Shown in pieces: positions 1-8,765 of a stretch of 64,000 nt of DNA. Location: contig JBMOOJ010000093.1 of NCBI GenBank assembly GCA_049323835.1, forward strand, positions 19,547-83,546, given 5' to 3'. A program made the translations under genes and the position numbers. Every line of letters begins with the position of its first letter. Position 1 is the first letter of the stretch. The DNA comes from SG-bin9 sp049323835. Lineage in GTDB: Bacteria; Pseudomonadota; Alphaproteobacteria; Rhizobiales; Xanthobacteraceae. A model generated the notes under the pieces. That model saw only the letters and a list, made by a program, of their open reading frames with translations, made no database searches and was not told where the DNA came from.

Positions 1-377
1 GTCGTGGCGCGATCGGTGAAGTCCTCGCCGCCCCACAGCGCATAGGCGATGGTCGCGATCGCGAGGAAGCAGGGAATGATGTCCCACCAGCGGACGCGGT
101 TGCGGAACATGGCCGCAACCGGAAACAGCAGGAAGCTCAGAATCAGGGTAAAGGCGACATGAGTGTAACGCAGTTCCTGCGTCGGCACGATCGCGTAGGC
201 GGCGTACAGGTGGAACAGACTCATCGCGACCGCGATCGTGGTCGTGACCTTGCCGGCCCAGCCGAACAGCCGGTTGGTTGCGCCTTCCTCGGCTTCGATG
301 AACTGTTCTGCCTTGCGCAGCGCCTCGCTTGAAACAGCTTTCTCCGCCTCTTCAGGCGTCATCGTCTCCGCTGCCAT
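1..377 (-). CDS. TRAP transporter fused permease, N-terminal part (cut by window edge)
   Basis: Translating the minus strand from an ATG at 377 gives 125 codons with no stop before the window edge. The protein starts MAAETMTPEEAEKA, has a charged cytoplasmic stretch of about 45 residues, then hydrophobic segments around residues 45-62 and 70-110, with a FPVAAMFRNRVRWWD turn between helices. This pattern matches the start of the large fused DctQ-DctM permeases (4TM/12TM type) of TRAP transporters, which import organic acids using an extracytoplasmic binding protein and an ion gradient. Only the first sixth or so is visible, so substrate and partner genes cannot be judged. It is divergent from the dehydrogenase at 590. 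Confidence 0.7.
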   Translation of the reverse strand, partial: MAAETMTPEEAEKAVSSEALRKAEQFIEAEEGATNRLFGWAGKVTTTIAVAMSLFHLYAAYAIVPTQELRYTHVAFTLILSFLLFPVAAMFRNRVRWWDIIPCFLAIATIAYALWGGEDFTDRAT

Positions 378-589
378 GCCGTTTCCCCTCACCAATCCGT
401 CCCGTTCGGTGAGCGGACTTCTGCGACCCGTCCCACACCGCCATATAGAGGCGATTTTGATCTGGCATGGCAAGGGCTTATTCCTCCATCCCTGCCTGTT
501 GATCTCGTCGTGAATTGTGGTGTCTGCTGCCTCCTGGTCCGCTTGCATGCAGCGGAGGCGGCGTTTTGAGAAACGGGACGGGAGGATCG

Positions 590-1396
590 ATGAAACGGCT
601 GTCGGGAAAGACGGCGCTCGTGGTCGGCGCGGGGTCGATCGGACCGGGCTGGGGCAACGGCAAGGCGACCGCTGTTACCTTCGCCCGGCATGGTGCGCAG
701 GTATTCTGTGTCGATCGCAACCTGTCTGCGGCGCAGGAAACCGCGCGCATTATCGAATCCGAGGGCGGCCACGCGACGGCGTTTGCCGCGGATGTGGCAA
801 AAGCGGCCGACATCGAGGCGATGGTGGCCGCATGTCTTAAGGCCTATGGCCGTATCGACGTGCTCGACAACAATGTCGGCATCGCGGAGACCGGCGGCGT
901 GGTCGAGGTTGCGGAAGCGGACTGGGATCGCGTGTTCGCGGTCAACCTGAAGAGCGCCTACCTCGCGATGAAGCACGTCATCCCGGTGATGCAGAAACAG
1001 GGCGGCGGCGGCTCGATCATCAACATCTCGTCGATCGCCTCGATCCGTCATCTCGGCGTCTCCTACATCACCTACGCGACGACCAAGGCGGCGATGAACC
1101 AGCTGACGCGCAGCACCGCGGTTGAATATGCCGAGCAGAACATCCGCGTGAATGCGATCCTGCCCGGATTGATGAAGACGCCGATGGTCGAGAATTCGGC
1201 GGGGCTTGCAGCGAGCTACGCCAGGGGTGATGTCGAAGCGATGTGGCGTGCGCGCGCCGCGCAGGTGCCGATGCGGCGTATGGGAGACGCCTGGGACGTG
1301 GCGAATGCGGCGCTGTTTCTCGCCTCCGATGAATCGCGCTATGTCACCGGCATCGAACTCGTCGTCGACGGCGGGATCACGCTGAAGGTGAATTGA
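590..1396 (+). CDS. SDR family NAD(P)-dependent oxidoreductase
   Basis: This is a 268-residue classical short-chain dehydrogenase. The cofactor glycine motif GAGSIGPG is at residues 13-20, an NNVG (usual NNAG) at 94-97, the catalytic serine around 147-148 and the YxxxK pair at Tyr162/Lys166. The C-terminus GIELVVDGG is typical of the family. The ATG at 590 is preferred because GGAGG lies five bases upstream (581-585); an upstream extension is possible but lacks family features. The reaction is reduction or oxidation of an unidentified hydroxy/keto substrate in the cytoplasm. The stop overlaps the start of the TPR gene, so the two are probably co-transcribed. Confidence 0.88.
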   Translation: MKRLSGKTALVVGAGSIGPGWGNGKATAVTFARHGAQVFCVDRNLSAAQETARIIESEGGHATAFAADVAKAADIEAMVAACLKAYGRIDVLDNNVGIAETGGVVEVAEADWDRVFAVNLKSAYLAMKHVIPVMQKQGGGGSIINISSIASIRHLGVSYITYATTKAAMNQLTRSTAVEYAEQNIRVNAILPGLMKTPMVENSAGLAASYARGDVEAMWRARAAQVPMRRMGDAWDVANAALFLASDESRYVTGIELVVDGGITLKVN

Positions 1397-1839
1397 TGCG
1401 GGCAATGCGAGCGTTCGGAGTGGTGCTGGTCGCGGCTGGGTTTGGGGCGGGGTTCGCGCACGCCCAGGATCTGGCGGCGTGCCGCGCCGATGCGCCGCCG
1501 GCGGCGCAGGTTTCAGCATGCAATGCGGCGCTGACGGCCAACACGGCTGCGCGTGTCGAACTGCTGCTCGGGCGGGCCGCCGCCTATCGCAAGGCGCAAC
1601 AGCGCGATCAGGCGATTGCCGACTATACCGAAGCGATGCGGCTGCAACTGCCGAGCGCGCGTATCCTGTTCGCGCGCGGGCAGACCTATCGCGAGGCGGG
1701 TGACCGGCGGCGGGCGCTCGCGGACTACGATGCCGCGCTCAAGCTCGATCCCGCGCTCGAGCCGCTGCGCGCCGCGCGCAAGACGCTGTTCGAGGAGATC
1801 GAACGCGCCGGCGCAATGATGCCGGTTCAGCAGAAATAG
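1396..1839 (+). CDS. Secreted tetratricopeptide-repeat protein
   Basis: A 147-residue protein (from the ATG that shares its A with the preceding TGA) opens with a signal peptide: basic MRAMR, a hydrophobic stretch, then AHA-Q as likely signal peptidase site. Residues about 50-125 form two TPR-like helical pairs (a QRDQAIADYTEAMRL unit and an RRALADYDAALKLDP unit) with the usual small/aromatic spacing. TPRs mediate protein-protein contacts; the partner is unknown. An in-frame TTG at 1393 is an alternative start. The TGATG overlap with the dehydrogenase implies translational coupling, although no functional link is evident. Confidence 0.75.
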   Translation: MRAMRAFGVVLVAAGFGAGFAHAQDLAACRADAPPAAQVSACNAALTANTAARVELLLGRAAAYRKAQQRDQAIADYTEAMRLQLPSARILFARGQTYREAGDRRRALADYDAALKLDPALEPLRAARKTLFEEIERAGAMMPVQQK

Positions 1840-1944
1840 GCCGAAAGGCTGCATGTTGCCGACTTGAATTGCGCGGCCGCGACGTGACAATGAAGACAAA
1901 CAGCCGGGTCCAATCCGGCGACGACGAACTTAAGGAAAACTGCG

Positions 1945-3855
1945 ATGAGCACTATCGACGCCAGCCGCTACCGCGACGTGTATGCCTACGCGACGCGCGA
2001 CCCGCAGGGCTTCTGGGGCGAGGCGGCGCGCGAGATCGACTGGATCGAGCCGGCGCAGAAGGTGTTCGACGCCTCGCAAGGTATCTACGGCCGCTGGTTT
2101 GCCGGTGCCGTCTGTAACACGTGCTACAACGCACTCGACCGCCATGTCGCCGGTGGCCGTGCCGATCAGCTGGCGCTGATCCACGATTCGCCGCTCACCA
2201 GCAGCATCACCAAATTCACCTACGCGCAACTGCTCGACGAGGTCAAAACGCTCGCCGCGGTGATGCAGGATTTCGGCGTCGTCAAGGGCGATCGCGTCAT
2301 CATCTACATGCCGCTGGTGCCGGAGGCGATGGTCGCCATGCTCGCCTGCGCTCGCATCGGCGCGGTGCATTCGGTCGTGTTCGGCGGCTTTGCCGCGAAA
2401 GAGCTTGCCACCCGCATCGACGATGCCGCGCCGAAGCTGATCATGTCGGCGAGCTGCGGCATCGAGCCGGGCCGCATCGTCAAGTACAAGCCGCTGCTCG
2501 ACGAGGCGATCAACCTGTCGAAGGCGAAACCGCAGGCCTGCGTCATCCTGCAACGGCCGCAGGAGCGCTGCGACATGATCGCGGGCCGCGATCACGACTG
2601 GGCGGAGCTGCGAACGCAGGCGATGGCGGCGAAGAAGTCGGCGGCCTGCGTGCCGGTGTTCGCGACCGATCCGCTCTATATTCTTTACACCTCGGGCACG
2701 ACCGGCATTCCCAAGGGCGTGGTGCGCGACAACGGCGGCCACATGGTCGCGCTGAAGTGGTCGATGTACAATCTCTACGGCGTGAAGCCGGGCGAGGTGT
2801 GGTGGTGCGGCTCCGATATCGGCTGGGTGGTCGGCCACAGCTACATCGTCTATGGCCCGCTGCTGCACGGCGCGACGTCGATCATGTACGAAGGCAAGCC
2901 GGTCGGCACGCCCGACGCCGGAGCATTCTGGCGTGTGATCTCCGAGCACAAGGCGGTGGCGCTGTTCACCGCGCCGACGGCGTTCCGCGCCATCCGCAAG
3001 GACGATCCGGATGGCGAGTTCATCCGCAAGGCCGATCTGTCGAACTTCCGCACGCTGTTTCTGGCCGGCGAGCGCGCCGATCCACCGACCGTCGAATGGG
3101 CCGAGCAGCAGTTGAAGAAGCCGGTGATCGATCACTGGTGGCAGACCGAAACCGGCTGGTGCATCGCCGGCAATCCGGTCGGGCTCGGGCAATTGCCGGT
3201 GAAGCACGGCTCGCCGACAGTGGCGATGCCCGGCTACGTCATCGATGTGGTCGACGAGGCGGCGAAGCCGCTTCCCGCGAACACCATGGGCTCGATCGCC
3301 ATCAAGCTGCCGATGCCGCCGGGCTGTCTGCCGACGCTGTGGAATCAGGACGCGCGTTTCCGCGAGGCGTATCTGACGGAATTCCCGGGCTACTACAAAA
3401 CCTCCGACGCCGGTTATCTCGACGACGACGGCTATGTCTACGTGATGGGCCGCACCGACGACATCATCAATGTTGCGGGCCACCGTCTCTCGACCGGCGG
3501 CATGGAAGAGGTGCTGGCCTCGCATCCTGACGTGGCCGAATGCGCCGTGCTCGGCATCAAGGATGCGCTGAAGGGCGAGGTGCCCTGCGGCTTCCTGGTG
3601 CTGAAGGCCGGCGTGACGCGCCCGGTCGCCGAAGTCGAAAAGGAAGTGGTGGCGCTGGTGCGCGACAAGATCGGCCCCGTTGCCGCGTTCAAGCTGGCCA
3701 TCGCTGTGGCGCGGCTGCCGAAGACGCGCTCCGGCAAGATTCTCCGCGGCACGATCAAGAAGATGGCCGACGGCGATCCATGGACAGTGCCGGCGACGAT
3801 CGAGGATCCCAAGGCGCTCGACGAAATCGGCGCCGCGCTGAAAGGACGGGTGTGA
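1945..3855 (+). CDS. prpE: Propionyl-CoA synthetase (propionate--CoA ligase)
   Basis: A 636-residue ANL-superfamily ligase of the acetyl/propionyl-CoA synthetase type. It activates a short-chain acid to the acyl-adenylate and then to acyl-CoA in the cytoplasm. The phosphate-binding motif TSGTTGIPKG begins near residue 249, the adenylate motif WWQTETGW is near 396, and the C-terminal KTRSGKILR carries the catalytic (acetylatable) lysine at 598. The N-terminal FWGEAAREIDW is characteristic of PrpE rather than Acs. Length fits the family (about 630). Start chosen at ATG 1945, with AAGGAAAA upstream. It stands alone with no methylcitrate-cycle genes next to it. Substrate preference among C2-C4 acids is inferred. 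Confidence 0.9.
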   Translation: MSTIDASRYRDVYAYATRDPQGFWGEAAREIDWIEPAQKVFDASQGIYGRWFAGAVCNTCYNALDRHVAGGRADQLALIHDSPLTSSITKFTYAQLLDEVKTLAAVMQDFGVVKGDRVIIYMPLVPEAMVAMLACARIGAVHSVVFGGFAAKELATRIDDAAPKLIMSASCGIEPGRIVKYKPLLDEAINLSKAKPQACVILQRPQERCDMIAGRDHDWAELRTQAMAAKKSAACVPVFATDPLYILYTSGTTGIPKGVVRDNGGHMVALKWSMYNLYGVKPGEVWWCGSDIGWVVGHSYIVYGPLLHGATSIMYEGKPVGTPDAGAFWRVISEHKAVALFTAPTAFRAIRKDDPDGEFIRKADLSNFRTLFLAGERADPPTVEWAEQQLKKPVIDHWWQTETGWCIAGNPVGLGQLPVKHGSPTVAMPGYVIDVVDEAAKPLPANTMGSIAIKLPMPPGCLPTLWNQDARFREAYLTEFPGYYKTSDAGYLDDDGYVYVMGRTDDIINVAGHRLSTGGMEEVLASHPDVAECAVLGIKDALKGEVPCGFLVLKAGVTRPVAEVEKEVVALVRDKIGPVAAFKLAIAVARLPKTRSGKILRGTIKKMADGDPWTVPATIEDPKALDEIGAALKGRV

Positions 3856-3927
3856 GCAGGGAAGGGCTTACATTCCCCGCAATTCGCGGCTACGACAGCA
3901 CGCGATTGATCCGACGCGGGAACCTGG

Positions 3928-4179
3928 ATGCGACTGACGCTTCAACTGTTCGCTCTTACGTTTGCTGGCGTTGCGCTGGCGGGATGTCTTGCGCGCGAGC
4001 CGCAGCCGACCGTCTCACAAGCGGTCGATGACGAGGCGATCTGCCGCCGCCTCGGCGAGCCGGGCACGAAGGCGTTTGCCGACTGCCTGAAGAGCCGCGA
4101 CGGCCGGGCGGGCACCGAGGCGGCGCGGATGGATAACGCCCATCGCCGCAACAGCGAGCAGATGCTGCTCGGCCGGTAA
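3928..4179 (+). CDS. Small putative lipoprotein
   Basis: An 83-residue protein with a lipoprotein signal: basic MRL, a hydrophobic core and the lipobox LAGC, placing the lipidated cysteine at about residue 20. The mature part, roughly 64 residues, is charged with one further cysteine pair (Cys around 44 and 57) and no domain I recognise. It should be anchored in a cell-envelope membrane. It lies 72 bp after prpE and convergent with the hydrolase at 4201; no functional link is evident. The high charge and clean lipobox support a real gene despite the small size. Confidence 0.65.
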   Translation: MRLTLQLFALTFAGVALAGCLAREPQPTVSQAVDDEAICRRLGEPGTKAFADCLKSRDGRAGTEAARMDNAHRRNSEQMLLGR

Positions 4180-4200
4180 ACGGCGTTCCGCCGCCGCTTC

Positions 4201-4983
4201 TCAGCCGTCTTTCAGAAACGCGACCGCGTCCGCAATCACGCCGGGATCGGCGAGAAGCTTCCAGTGACCGAGTCCCTTGAGCTCGCGGAAGACTGCACCC
4301 TTCCACAAGGCGGTGGCGTCGCGCGCGTTCTCCATCGCCAGCATCTGATCGTCGTCCGAATGCATGACCAGCGCCGGCACTGTCAGGCGCGGCGCCATCG
4401 CGAAGAAGTCGATTTCACCGAGCTCGCTGCCAAGCGCGTCCAGCTCCGCTTCAAACTCCGGCCACTTGGCGCGGTCCATGTTGATCATGCGTGCAACGAG
4501 GTTGGCCTGGTTGCGATAACTCGACGGCGACGCCAGCAGCACAGCGCGGCGGGGTTGCAGTCCGCGCGTCATTGCGGTCACGGCTGCGGCGCAGCCGATC
4601 GAGTGGGCAATGATGCCATGCAAGGGCGCGACGGTGTCGCTGACATGACGCACCGCGCGCGCCAGCAGCGGAATAGGCGCCAGCTTGCCGCTGGACGCGC
4701 CATGCCCCGGAAGGTCGAGGCCGACAACGCGAAACCCCGCATCAGCCAGTGGCTGGACGAAGCATTCGAGGTCGGCGTGCGTGCCCTGCCAGCCGTGCAC
4801 CAGCAGCACTGCCGGGCCCTGACCCCATTCCCATGCAGCGATATGGCCCTGTTCAAACGGCAGTGACAGCGCCCGCGCACCGGGCGGCAAGGCCTCCGGC
4901 GTCTTCGCCTTTCCACGCTGCGGCGTGAGGAAGATGTGCGCGACTTGCTGTGGCGTGAGGGCGGCTGGAGCTGCACCGGACAT
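4201..4983 (-). CDS. Alpha/beta hydrolase
   Basis: A 260-residue alpha/beta-hydrolase fold protein. Visible features are the oxyanion-side VLLVHGWQG, the strand-5 region DLPGHGAS, the nucleophile elbow AHSIGC (Ser in GHSxG-like context), an acid near PALVMHSDDDQM and the catalytic histidine in GLGHWKLL. This makes it a serine esterase/lipase-type enzyme of unknown substrate, without a signal peptide. An in-frame ATG at 5013 would add ten residues; neither start has a strong ribosome binding site, so the start is uncertain. The transcript is separate from trcR upstream, since a terminator lies at 5126-5155. Confidence 0.8.
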   Translation of the reverse strand: MSGAAPAALTPQQVAHIFLTPQRGKAKTPEALPPGARALSLPFEQGHIAAWEWGQGPAVLLVHGWQGTHADLECFVQPLADAGFRVVGLDLPGHGASSGKLAPIPLLARAVRHVSDTVAPLHGIIAHSIGCAAAVTAMTRGLQPRRAVLLASPSSYRNQANLVARMINMDRAKWPEFEAELDALGSELGEIDFFAMAPRLTVPALVMHSDDDQMLAMENARDATALWKGAVFRELKGLGHWKLLADPGVIADAVAFLKDG

Positions 4984-5125
4984 GACTGAACCTGTTTGTC
5001 TTTGGGCGATCATTTCTTTATAATTACGATCGTCATATAACACAACCGGCGCTTTGAATATGCGCGGAATGTACACCGCAGGTTTCCGATACCCGGACGC
5101 CTGTCCGCATTGCCTTGCACGCATG

Positions 5126-5155
5126 AAAAAGGGGACGGGCTGAGCGCCCGTCCCC
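5126..5155 (-). terminator. Rho-independent terminator after trcR
   Basis: A perfect 10-bp stem (GGGGACGGGC at 5131-5140 with GCCCGTCCCC at 5146-5155) encloses a 5-nt loop. Reading the minus strand, it is followed by TTTTT (complement of 5126-5130). It sits 25 bp past the stop of the DUF1013 gene, so it most likely ends that transcript. Confidence 0.8.
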
Positions 5156-5179
5156 TTCTTTCTTGATATGCAGAGTGAG

Positions 5180-5875
5180 TTATTCGTCCTCGGCCTTCTT
5201 GCCGCCGATGGTCTTGAGCTTGGCGAACACCGCATCGACGTTGATGTCGTCGTCCTGCTCGCGAGACGCGGGTTCGGCCTCGGCATCCTTGCGGGTGGTC
5301 TCGGAGGCCGGCAGCAGGGTTGCGCCACCGTATTCCTGATTGACCGGCTTTTCCTTCGCCGCGCGCTGCACCTCGAAATCGAGGTCGATCTGGCTGCACA
5401 GGCCGAGCGTTACCGGGTCCATCGGCGTCAAGGTCGAGGCGTTCCAATGGGTGCGGTCGCGCACGCTCGCGATCGTCGTCTTGGTGGTGCCGACGAGGCG
5501 CATGATCTGCGCGTCCTTCAGTTCCGGGTGGTTGCGGACCAGCCAGAGGATCGCGCTCGGGCGCTCATGGCGGCGCGACACCGGGGTATAGCGCGGGCCT
5601 TTCTTTTTCTTGGCCTCGGGCAGGCGCACCTTGCTGTCGGCGAGCTTGAGGCGATAGTTCGTGTCCTGCTCGCCCTTCTCGATCTCGTCGCGGGTCAGTT
5701 GCCCGGTCGAAATCGGGTCCATGCCCTTGATGCCCTGGGCGGCGTCGCCGTCGGCAATGGCGCGCACTTCGAGGGGGTGCATCTTGCAGAAGTCCGCGAC
5801 CTGATCGAACGACAGGGCCGTATTATCGACAAGCCACACGGCCGTCGCCTTCGGCATCAGCGGGGCATTGCTCAT
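5180..5875 (-). CDS. trcR: Cell-cycle transcriptional regulator TrcR family (DUF1013)
   Basis: A 231-residue protein matching the alphaproteobacterial DUF1013 family, annotated in current pipelines as cell-cycle regulator TrcR. Recognisable segments are the N-terminal MPKATAVWLVDNTALSF, a helix-turn-helix-like region FCKMHPLEVRAIADG, the basic KKKKGPRYTPVSRR and a second HTH-like QIMRLVGTTKTTI near the middle, followed by an acidic, disordered-looking tail ending KKAEDE. The start at 5875 is supported by a strong AAGGAG eight bases upstream. In relatives it is a small conserved cytoplasmic DNA-associated regulator. Here it is monocistronic, with its own terminator. Confidence 0.85.
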   Translation of the reverse strand: MSNAPLMPKATAVWLVDNTALSFDQVADFCKMHPLEVRAIADGDAAQGIKGMDPISTGQLTRDEIEKGEQDTNYRLKLADSKVRLPEAKKKKGPRYTPVSRRHERPSAILWLVRNHPELKDAQIMRLVGTTKTTIASVRDRTHWNASTLTPMDPVTLGLCSQIDLDFEVQRAAKEKPVNQEYGGATLLPASETTRKDAEAEPASREQDDDINVDAVFAKLKTIGGKKAEDE

Positions 5876-6113
5876 AAGAAAATCTCCTTTGCGCCAAATC
5901 CCTATCAGCGCTTCGCCGGGAACGGGCCCGGAACGAAACCTAACAGTCATCGGCGATGACGGGGAATTAACGGCATATATAGTCTCAATGAGGGCGCAGG
6001 CGCAATGGGCCCTGAATTCGCCTTGACAGCACGCTTTAAGGGCCCCAAGTCGTTAAAAACCGATCCTCGAGGCGCCTCGTGCCGGGGCTCCGATTCGGTC
6101 CGAGATTGCCCAA

Positions 6114-7100
6114 ATGCCAGCTCAAGCCGCCAATCCGCAGGCCAAACCGCCGTTGAAAATATTCCTTTGCTCGCCCCGCGGCTTTTGTGCGGGCGTGGTC
6201 CGCGCCATCGACACGGTCGAGCGGGCGCTGAAGCTCTATGGTGCGCCGGTCTATGTCCGCCATGAGATCGTCCATAACCGCTACGTGGTGGACAGCCTGA
6301 AGGAAAAGGGCGCGATTTTCGTCGAGGAACTGTCCGAGGTTCCGGATACCCAGGCGCCGGTGGTGTTCTCGGCCCATGGCGTGCCAAAGGACATTCCGGC
6401 CGAAGCCGAGCGGCGCAATTTCTTCGCGCTGGATGCAACGTGCCCGCTGGTCACCAAGGTTCATCGCGAGGCTGAGATTCACTTCAAGCGCGGACGCGAG
6501 ATCCTGCTGATCGGCCACGAGGGCCATCCGGAGGTCGTCGGCACCATGGGGCAACTGCCGCCGGGCGCGGTCGTGCTGATCGAAACGGTCGAGGACGCGG
6601 ACGCCTTCGTGCCGAAGAACGCCGACAATCTGGCGTTCGTCACGCAGACCACGTTGTCGGTCGACGACACCGCGGAGATCGCCGCACATCTGAAGAAGCG
6701 CTTCCCGACGATTGTCGGCCCGTACAAGGAAGATATTTGCTACGCGACCACCAACCGCCAGCTTGCGGTGAAGAAGGTCGCACCGCATGTCGACGCGATG
6801 ATCGTTGTGGGCTCGGCGAACTCGTCGAACACGCAGCGCCTGCGGGAAGTTGCCGAACGCGAAGGCTGCAAGCTCGCGTTCCTGGTGCAGCGTGCGGCCG
6901 ATATCGACTGGACGATTCTCGACGGCATCGAGGCGATCGGCATCACCGCCGGCGCGTCGGCGCCGGAGGTGCTGGTGGAAGAGGTGATCGAGGCGCTCGC
7001 CGCGCATTACACCATCAGCATCGATACGGTGAACGCGATCGACGAGGACGTGTTCTTCCCGCTGCCGCGCCCCTTGCGGCCTGACGCCGCCGCCGAATAA
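6114..7100 (+). CDS. ispH: 4-hydroxy-3-methylbut-2-enyl diphosphate reductase
   Basis: A 328-residue IspH/LytB protein, the last step of the MEP isoprenoid pathway, giving IPP and DMAPP by reductive dehydroxylation at a [4Fe-4S] cluster. The three conserved cluster cysteines are visible at Cys25 (PRGFCAGV), Cys110 (ATCPLVTK) and Cys209 (DICYATTNRQ). HEIVHN and GHEGHPEV histidine motifs and the TxxT-like SANSSNTQRL are present. Length is normal. It heads the conserved ispH-thrB-rnhA cluster of Rhizobiales with a 92-bp gap to thrB. Confidence 0.97.
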   Translation: MPAQAANPQAKPPLKIFLCSPRGFCAGVVRAIDTVERALKLYGAPVYVRHEIVHNRYVVDSLKEKGAIFVEELSEVPDTQAPVVFSAHGVPKDIPAEAERRNFFALDATCPLVTKVHREAEIHFKRGREILLIGHEGHPEVVGTMGQLPPGAVVLIETVEDADAFVPKNADNLAFVTQTTLSVDDTAEIAAHLKKRFPTIVGPYKEDICYATTNRQLAVKKVAPHVDAMIVVGSANSSNTQRLREVAEREGCKLAFLVQRAADIDWTILDGIEAIGITAGASAPEVLVEEVIEALAAHYTISIDTVNAIDEDVFFPLPRPLRPDAAAE

Positions 7101-7192
7101 TCCGGTGTGCTTGGACTGATCGGTCCTACCGGTCAGTCGCGCATTGGTTTAAGACATCCCTGATCCGGCCACCGCGAACCAGAGGATACGGC

Positions 7193-8173
7193 ATGGCGGT
7201 CTATACCGATGTGTCGGCCGAGGAACTGGACGGCTTTCTCGCGAACTACGATGTCGGCGAGCTGATGTCCTACAAGGGCATCGCCGAGGGCGTGGAGAAT
7301 TCCAACTTTCTGCTGCACACGAGCAAGGGCTCGTACTTCCTGACGCTGTACGAAAAGCGCGTCGCGCTCAGCGATCTCCCGTTCTTTCTCGGCCTGATGG
7401 GCCATCTGAAGGAACACGGCCTGACCTGTCCGCAGCCGGTGAAGGCGAAGAACGGCGAGGCACTCGGCACGCTTGCCGGGCGGCCGGCCGCGATCATCGA
7501 TTTTCTCGAAGGCGTGTGGCCGCGGCGGCCGAACGCCGTTCACTGCGCCGGTGTCGGTCAGGCGCTGGCGAAATTGCATCTCGCCGGCCGTGGTTTTGCA
7601 ATGACCCGCCGCAACGCGCTGTCGGTCGATGGCTGGCGGCCGCTGTTCGATCAGGCGGCGTCGCGTGCCGATACTCTCCAGCACGGCTTGCGTGACTTTC
7701 TCGCGGCGGAGCTGACCTATCTTGAGGCGCGCTGGCCGAAGGGATTGCCGGAAGGCGTGATCCACGCCGATCTGTTTCCGGACAACCTCCTGTTTCTCGG
7801 CGACAAGGTTTCCGGCGTTATCGACTTCTATTTCGCCTGCAACGATATCTTCGCTTACGATGTCGCGATCTGCCTGAATGCATGGTGCTTCGAGCCGGAT
7901 CACGCCTTCAACGTCACCAAGGCGCGCGCGTTCCTCAATGCGTATTCGCGCGAGCGCAAATTGTCGGAGGCCGAGCAGGATGCGTTGCCGTTGCTCGCCC
8001 GTGGCGCGGCGCTGCGCTTCCTGCTGACGCGGCTGGTCGACTGGCTCAACGTGCCGCCGGGCGCGATGGTGAAGCCGAAGGACCCGCTGGAGTACGTGCG
8101 CAAACTGCGCTTCCAGCAGGGTGTGAAGAGCCTGCGCGATTACGGTGTCGAGCAGCCGGGTTTTGCGGCGTGA
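7193..8173 (+). CDS. thrB: Homoserine kinase (ThrB type II, aminoglycoside-kinase-like fold)
   Basis: A 326-residue kinase of the APH/ChoK-like fold, the form of homoserine kinase used by many alphaproteobacteria. It phosphorylates homoserine for threonine synthesis. The N-terminal lobe starts MAVYTDVSAEELDGF; the catalytic loop is GVIHADLFPDNLLF (HxDxxxxN) and the metal-binding GVIDFYFAC follows. AGAGGATACGGC precedes the ATG. It overlaps the downstream rnhA by four bases, so these two are translationally coupled, as in relatives. Confidence 0.93.
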   Translation: MAVYTDVSAEELDGFLANYDVGELMSYKGIAEGVENSNFLLHTSKGSYFLTLYEKRVALSDLPFFLGLMGHLKEHGLTCPQPVKAKNGEALGTLAGRPAAIIDFLEGVWPRRPNAVHCAGVGQALAKLHLAGRGFAMTRRNALSVDGWRPLFDQAASRADTLQHGLRDFLAAELTYLEARWPKGLPEGVIHADLFPDNLLFLGDKVSGVIDFYFACNDIFAYDVAICLNAWCFEPDHAFNVTKARAFLNAYSRERKLSEAEQDALPLLARGAALRFLLTRLVDWLNVPPGAMVKPKDPLEYVRKLRFQQGVKSLRDYGVEQPGFAA

Positions 8174-8631
8174 ACGCAGCCAAGCCGAAAAGCGATCTGC
8201 CGCGCGTCGCCATCCACACGGATGGCGCGTGCTCGGGGAATCCCGGTCCGGGCGGCTGGGGTGCGATCCTCGAATTCGGCGATGCACGGAAAGAATTGAA
8301 GGGCGGCGAGCGCGACACCACCAACAATCGCATGGAACTGCTTGCCGCGATCTCGGCGCTCGAAGCCTTGAAGAAGCCGTGCTCGGTGGACCTGACGACC
8401 GACAGCCAGTATGTGCGGCAGGGCATCACCAGCTGGATTCACAACTGGAAGCGCAACGGCTGGAAGACTGCCGACAAGAAGCCGGTGAAAAACGTCGACC
8501 TGTGGCAGCGTCTCGATGATGCGCTGAAACAGCACGACGTCCGTTGGCACTGGATCAAGGGACACGCAGGCCATAAGGAAAACGAACGTGCCGACGAACT
8601 GGCGCGCGAGGGGCTGGCAGCGATTAGATGA
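8170..8631 (+). CDS. rnhA: Ribonuclease HI
   Basis: A 153-residue type 1 RNase H that cleaves RNA in RNA-DNA hybrids. The carboxylate active site is intact: Asp18 (IHTDGACSGN), Glu56 (NNRMELL), Asp78 (TTDSQYV) and Asp142 (ERADELA), with the GHAGHKENE substrate-handle/histidine loop. I start it at GTG 8170, which overlaps the thrB stop (GTGA); the reading frame stays open further upstream but that part is thrB in another frame. Length matches the family. Confidence 0.95.
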   Translation: MNAAKPKSDLPRVAIHTDGACSGNPGPGGWGAILEFGDARKELKGGERDTTNNRMELLAAISALEALKKPCSVDLTTDSQYVRQGITSWIHNWKRNGWKTADKKPVKNVDLWQRLDDALKQHDVRWHWIKGHAGHKENERADELAREGLAAIR

Positions 8632-8640
8632 GTTCCTTCA

Positions 8641-8756
8641 CCTCTCCCCGTTTACGGGGAGAGGTCGAATTGCACAGCAATTCGGGTGAGGGGTGCTCTT
8701 AGACGATTGCGTGAAGCCCCTCACCCCAACCCTCTCCCCGCAAGCGGGGCGAGGGA
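8641..8756. repeat. Intergenic palindromic repeat (CCTCTCCCCG family)
   Basis: A mosaic of hairpins: CCTCTCCCCG/CGGGGAGAGG at 8641-8664 with TTTA loop; CGAATTGC/GCAATTCG at 8666-8684; an outer pair GGGTGAGGGG with CCCCTCACCC; and CCTCTCCCCG-CAAG-CGGGGCGAGG near 8732-8755. It sits between the convergent rnhA and peroxiredoxin genes, where it could end both transcripts. From memory, elements of this form are common between genes in Bradyrhizobium-like genomes. Confidence 0.75.
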
Positions 8757-8765
8757 GAAGCGAGA

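Noticed and set aside
1930..3525. 531-codon minus-strand frame opposite prpE
   Set aside because: A shadow of PrpE with Arg/Asp/His-rich composition and no recognisable domain.
8641..8756. Clustered hairpins as a CRISPR array
   Set aside because: There are no regularly spaced identical repeats with unique spacers; the unit is a nested palindrome like others in the window.
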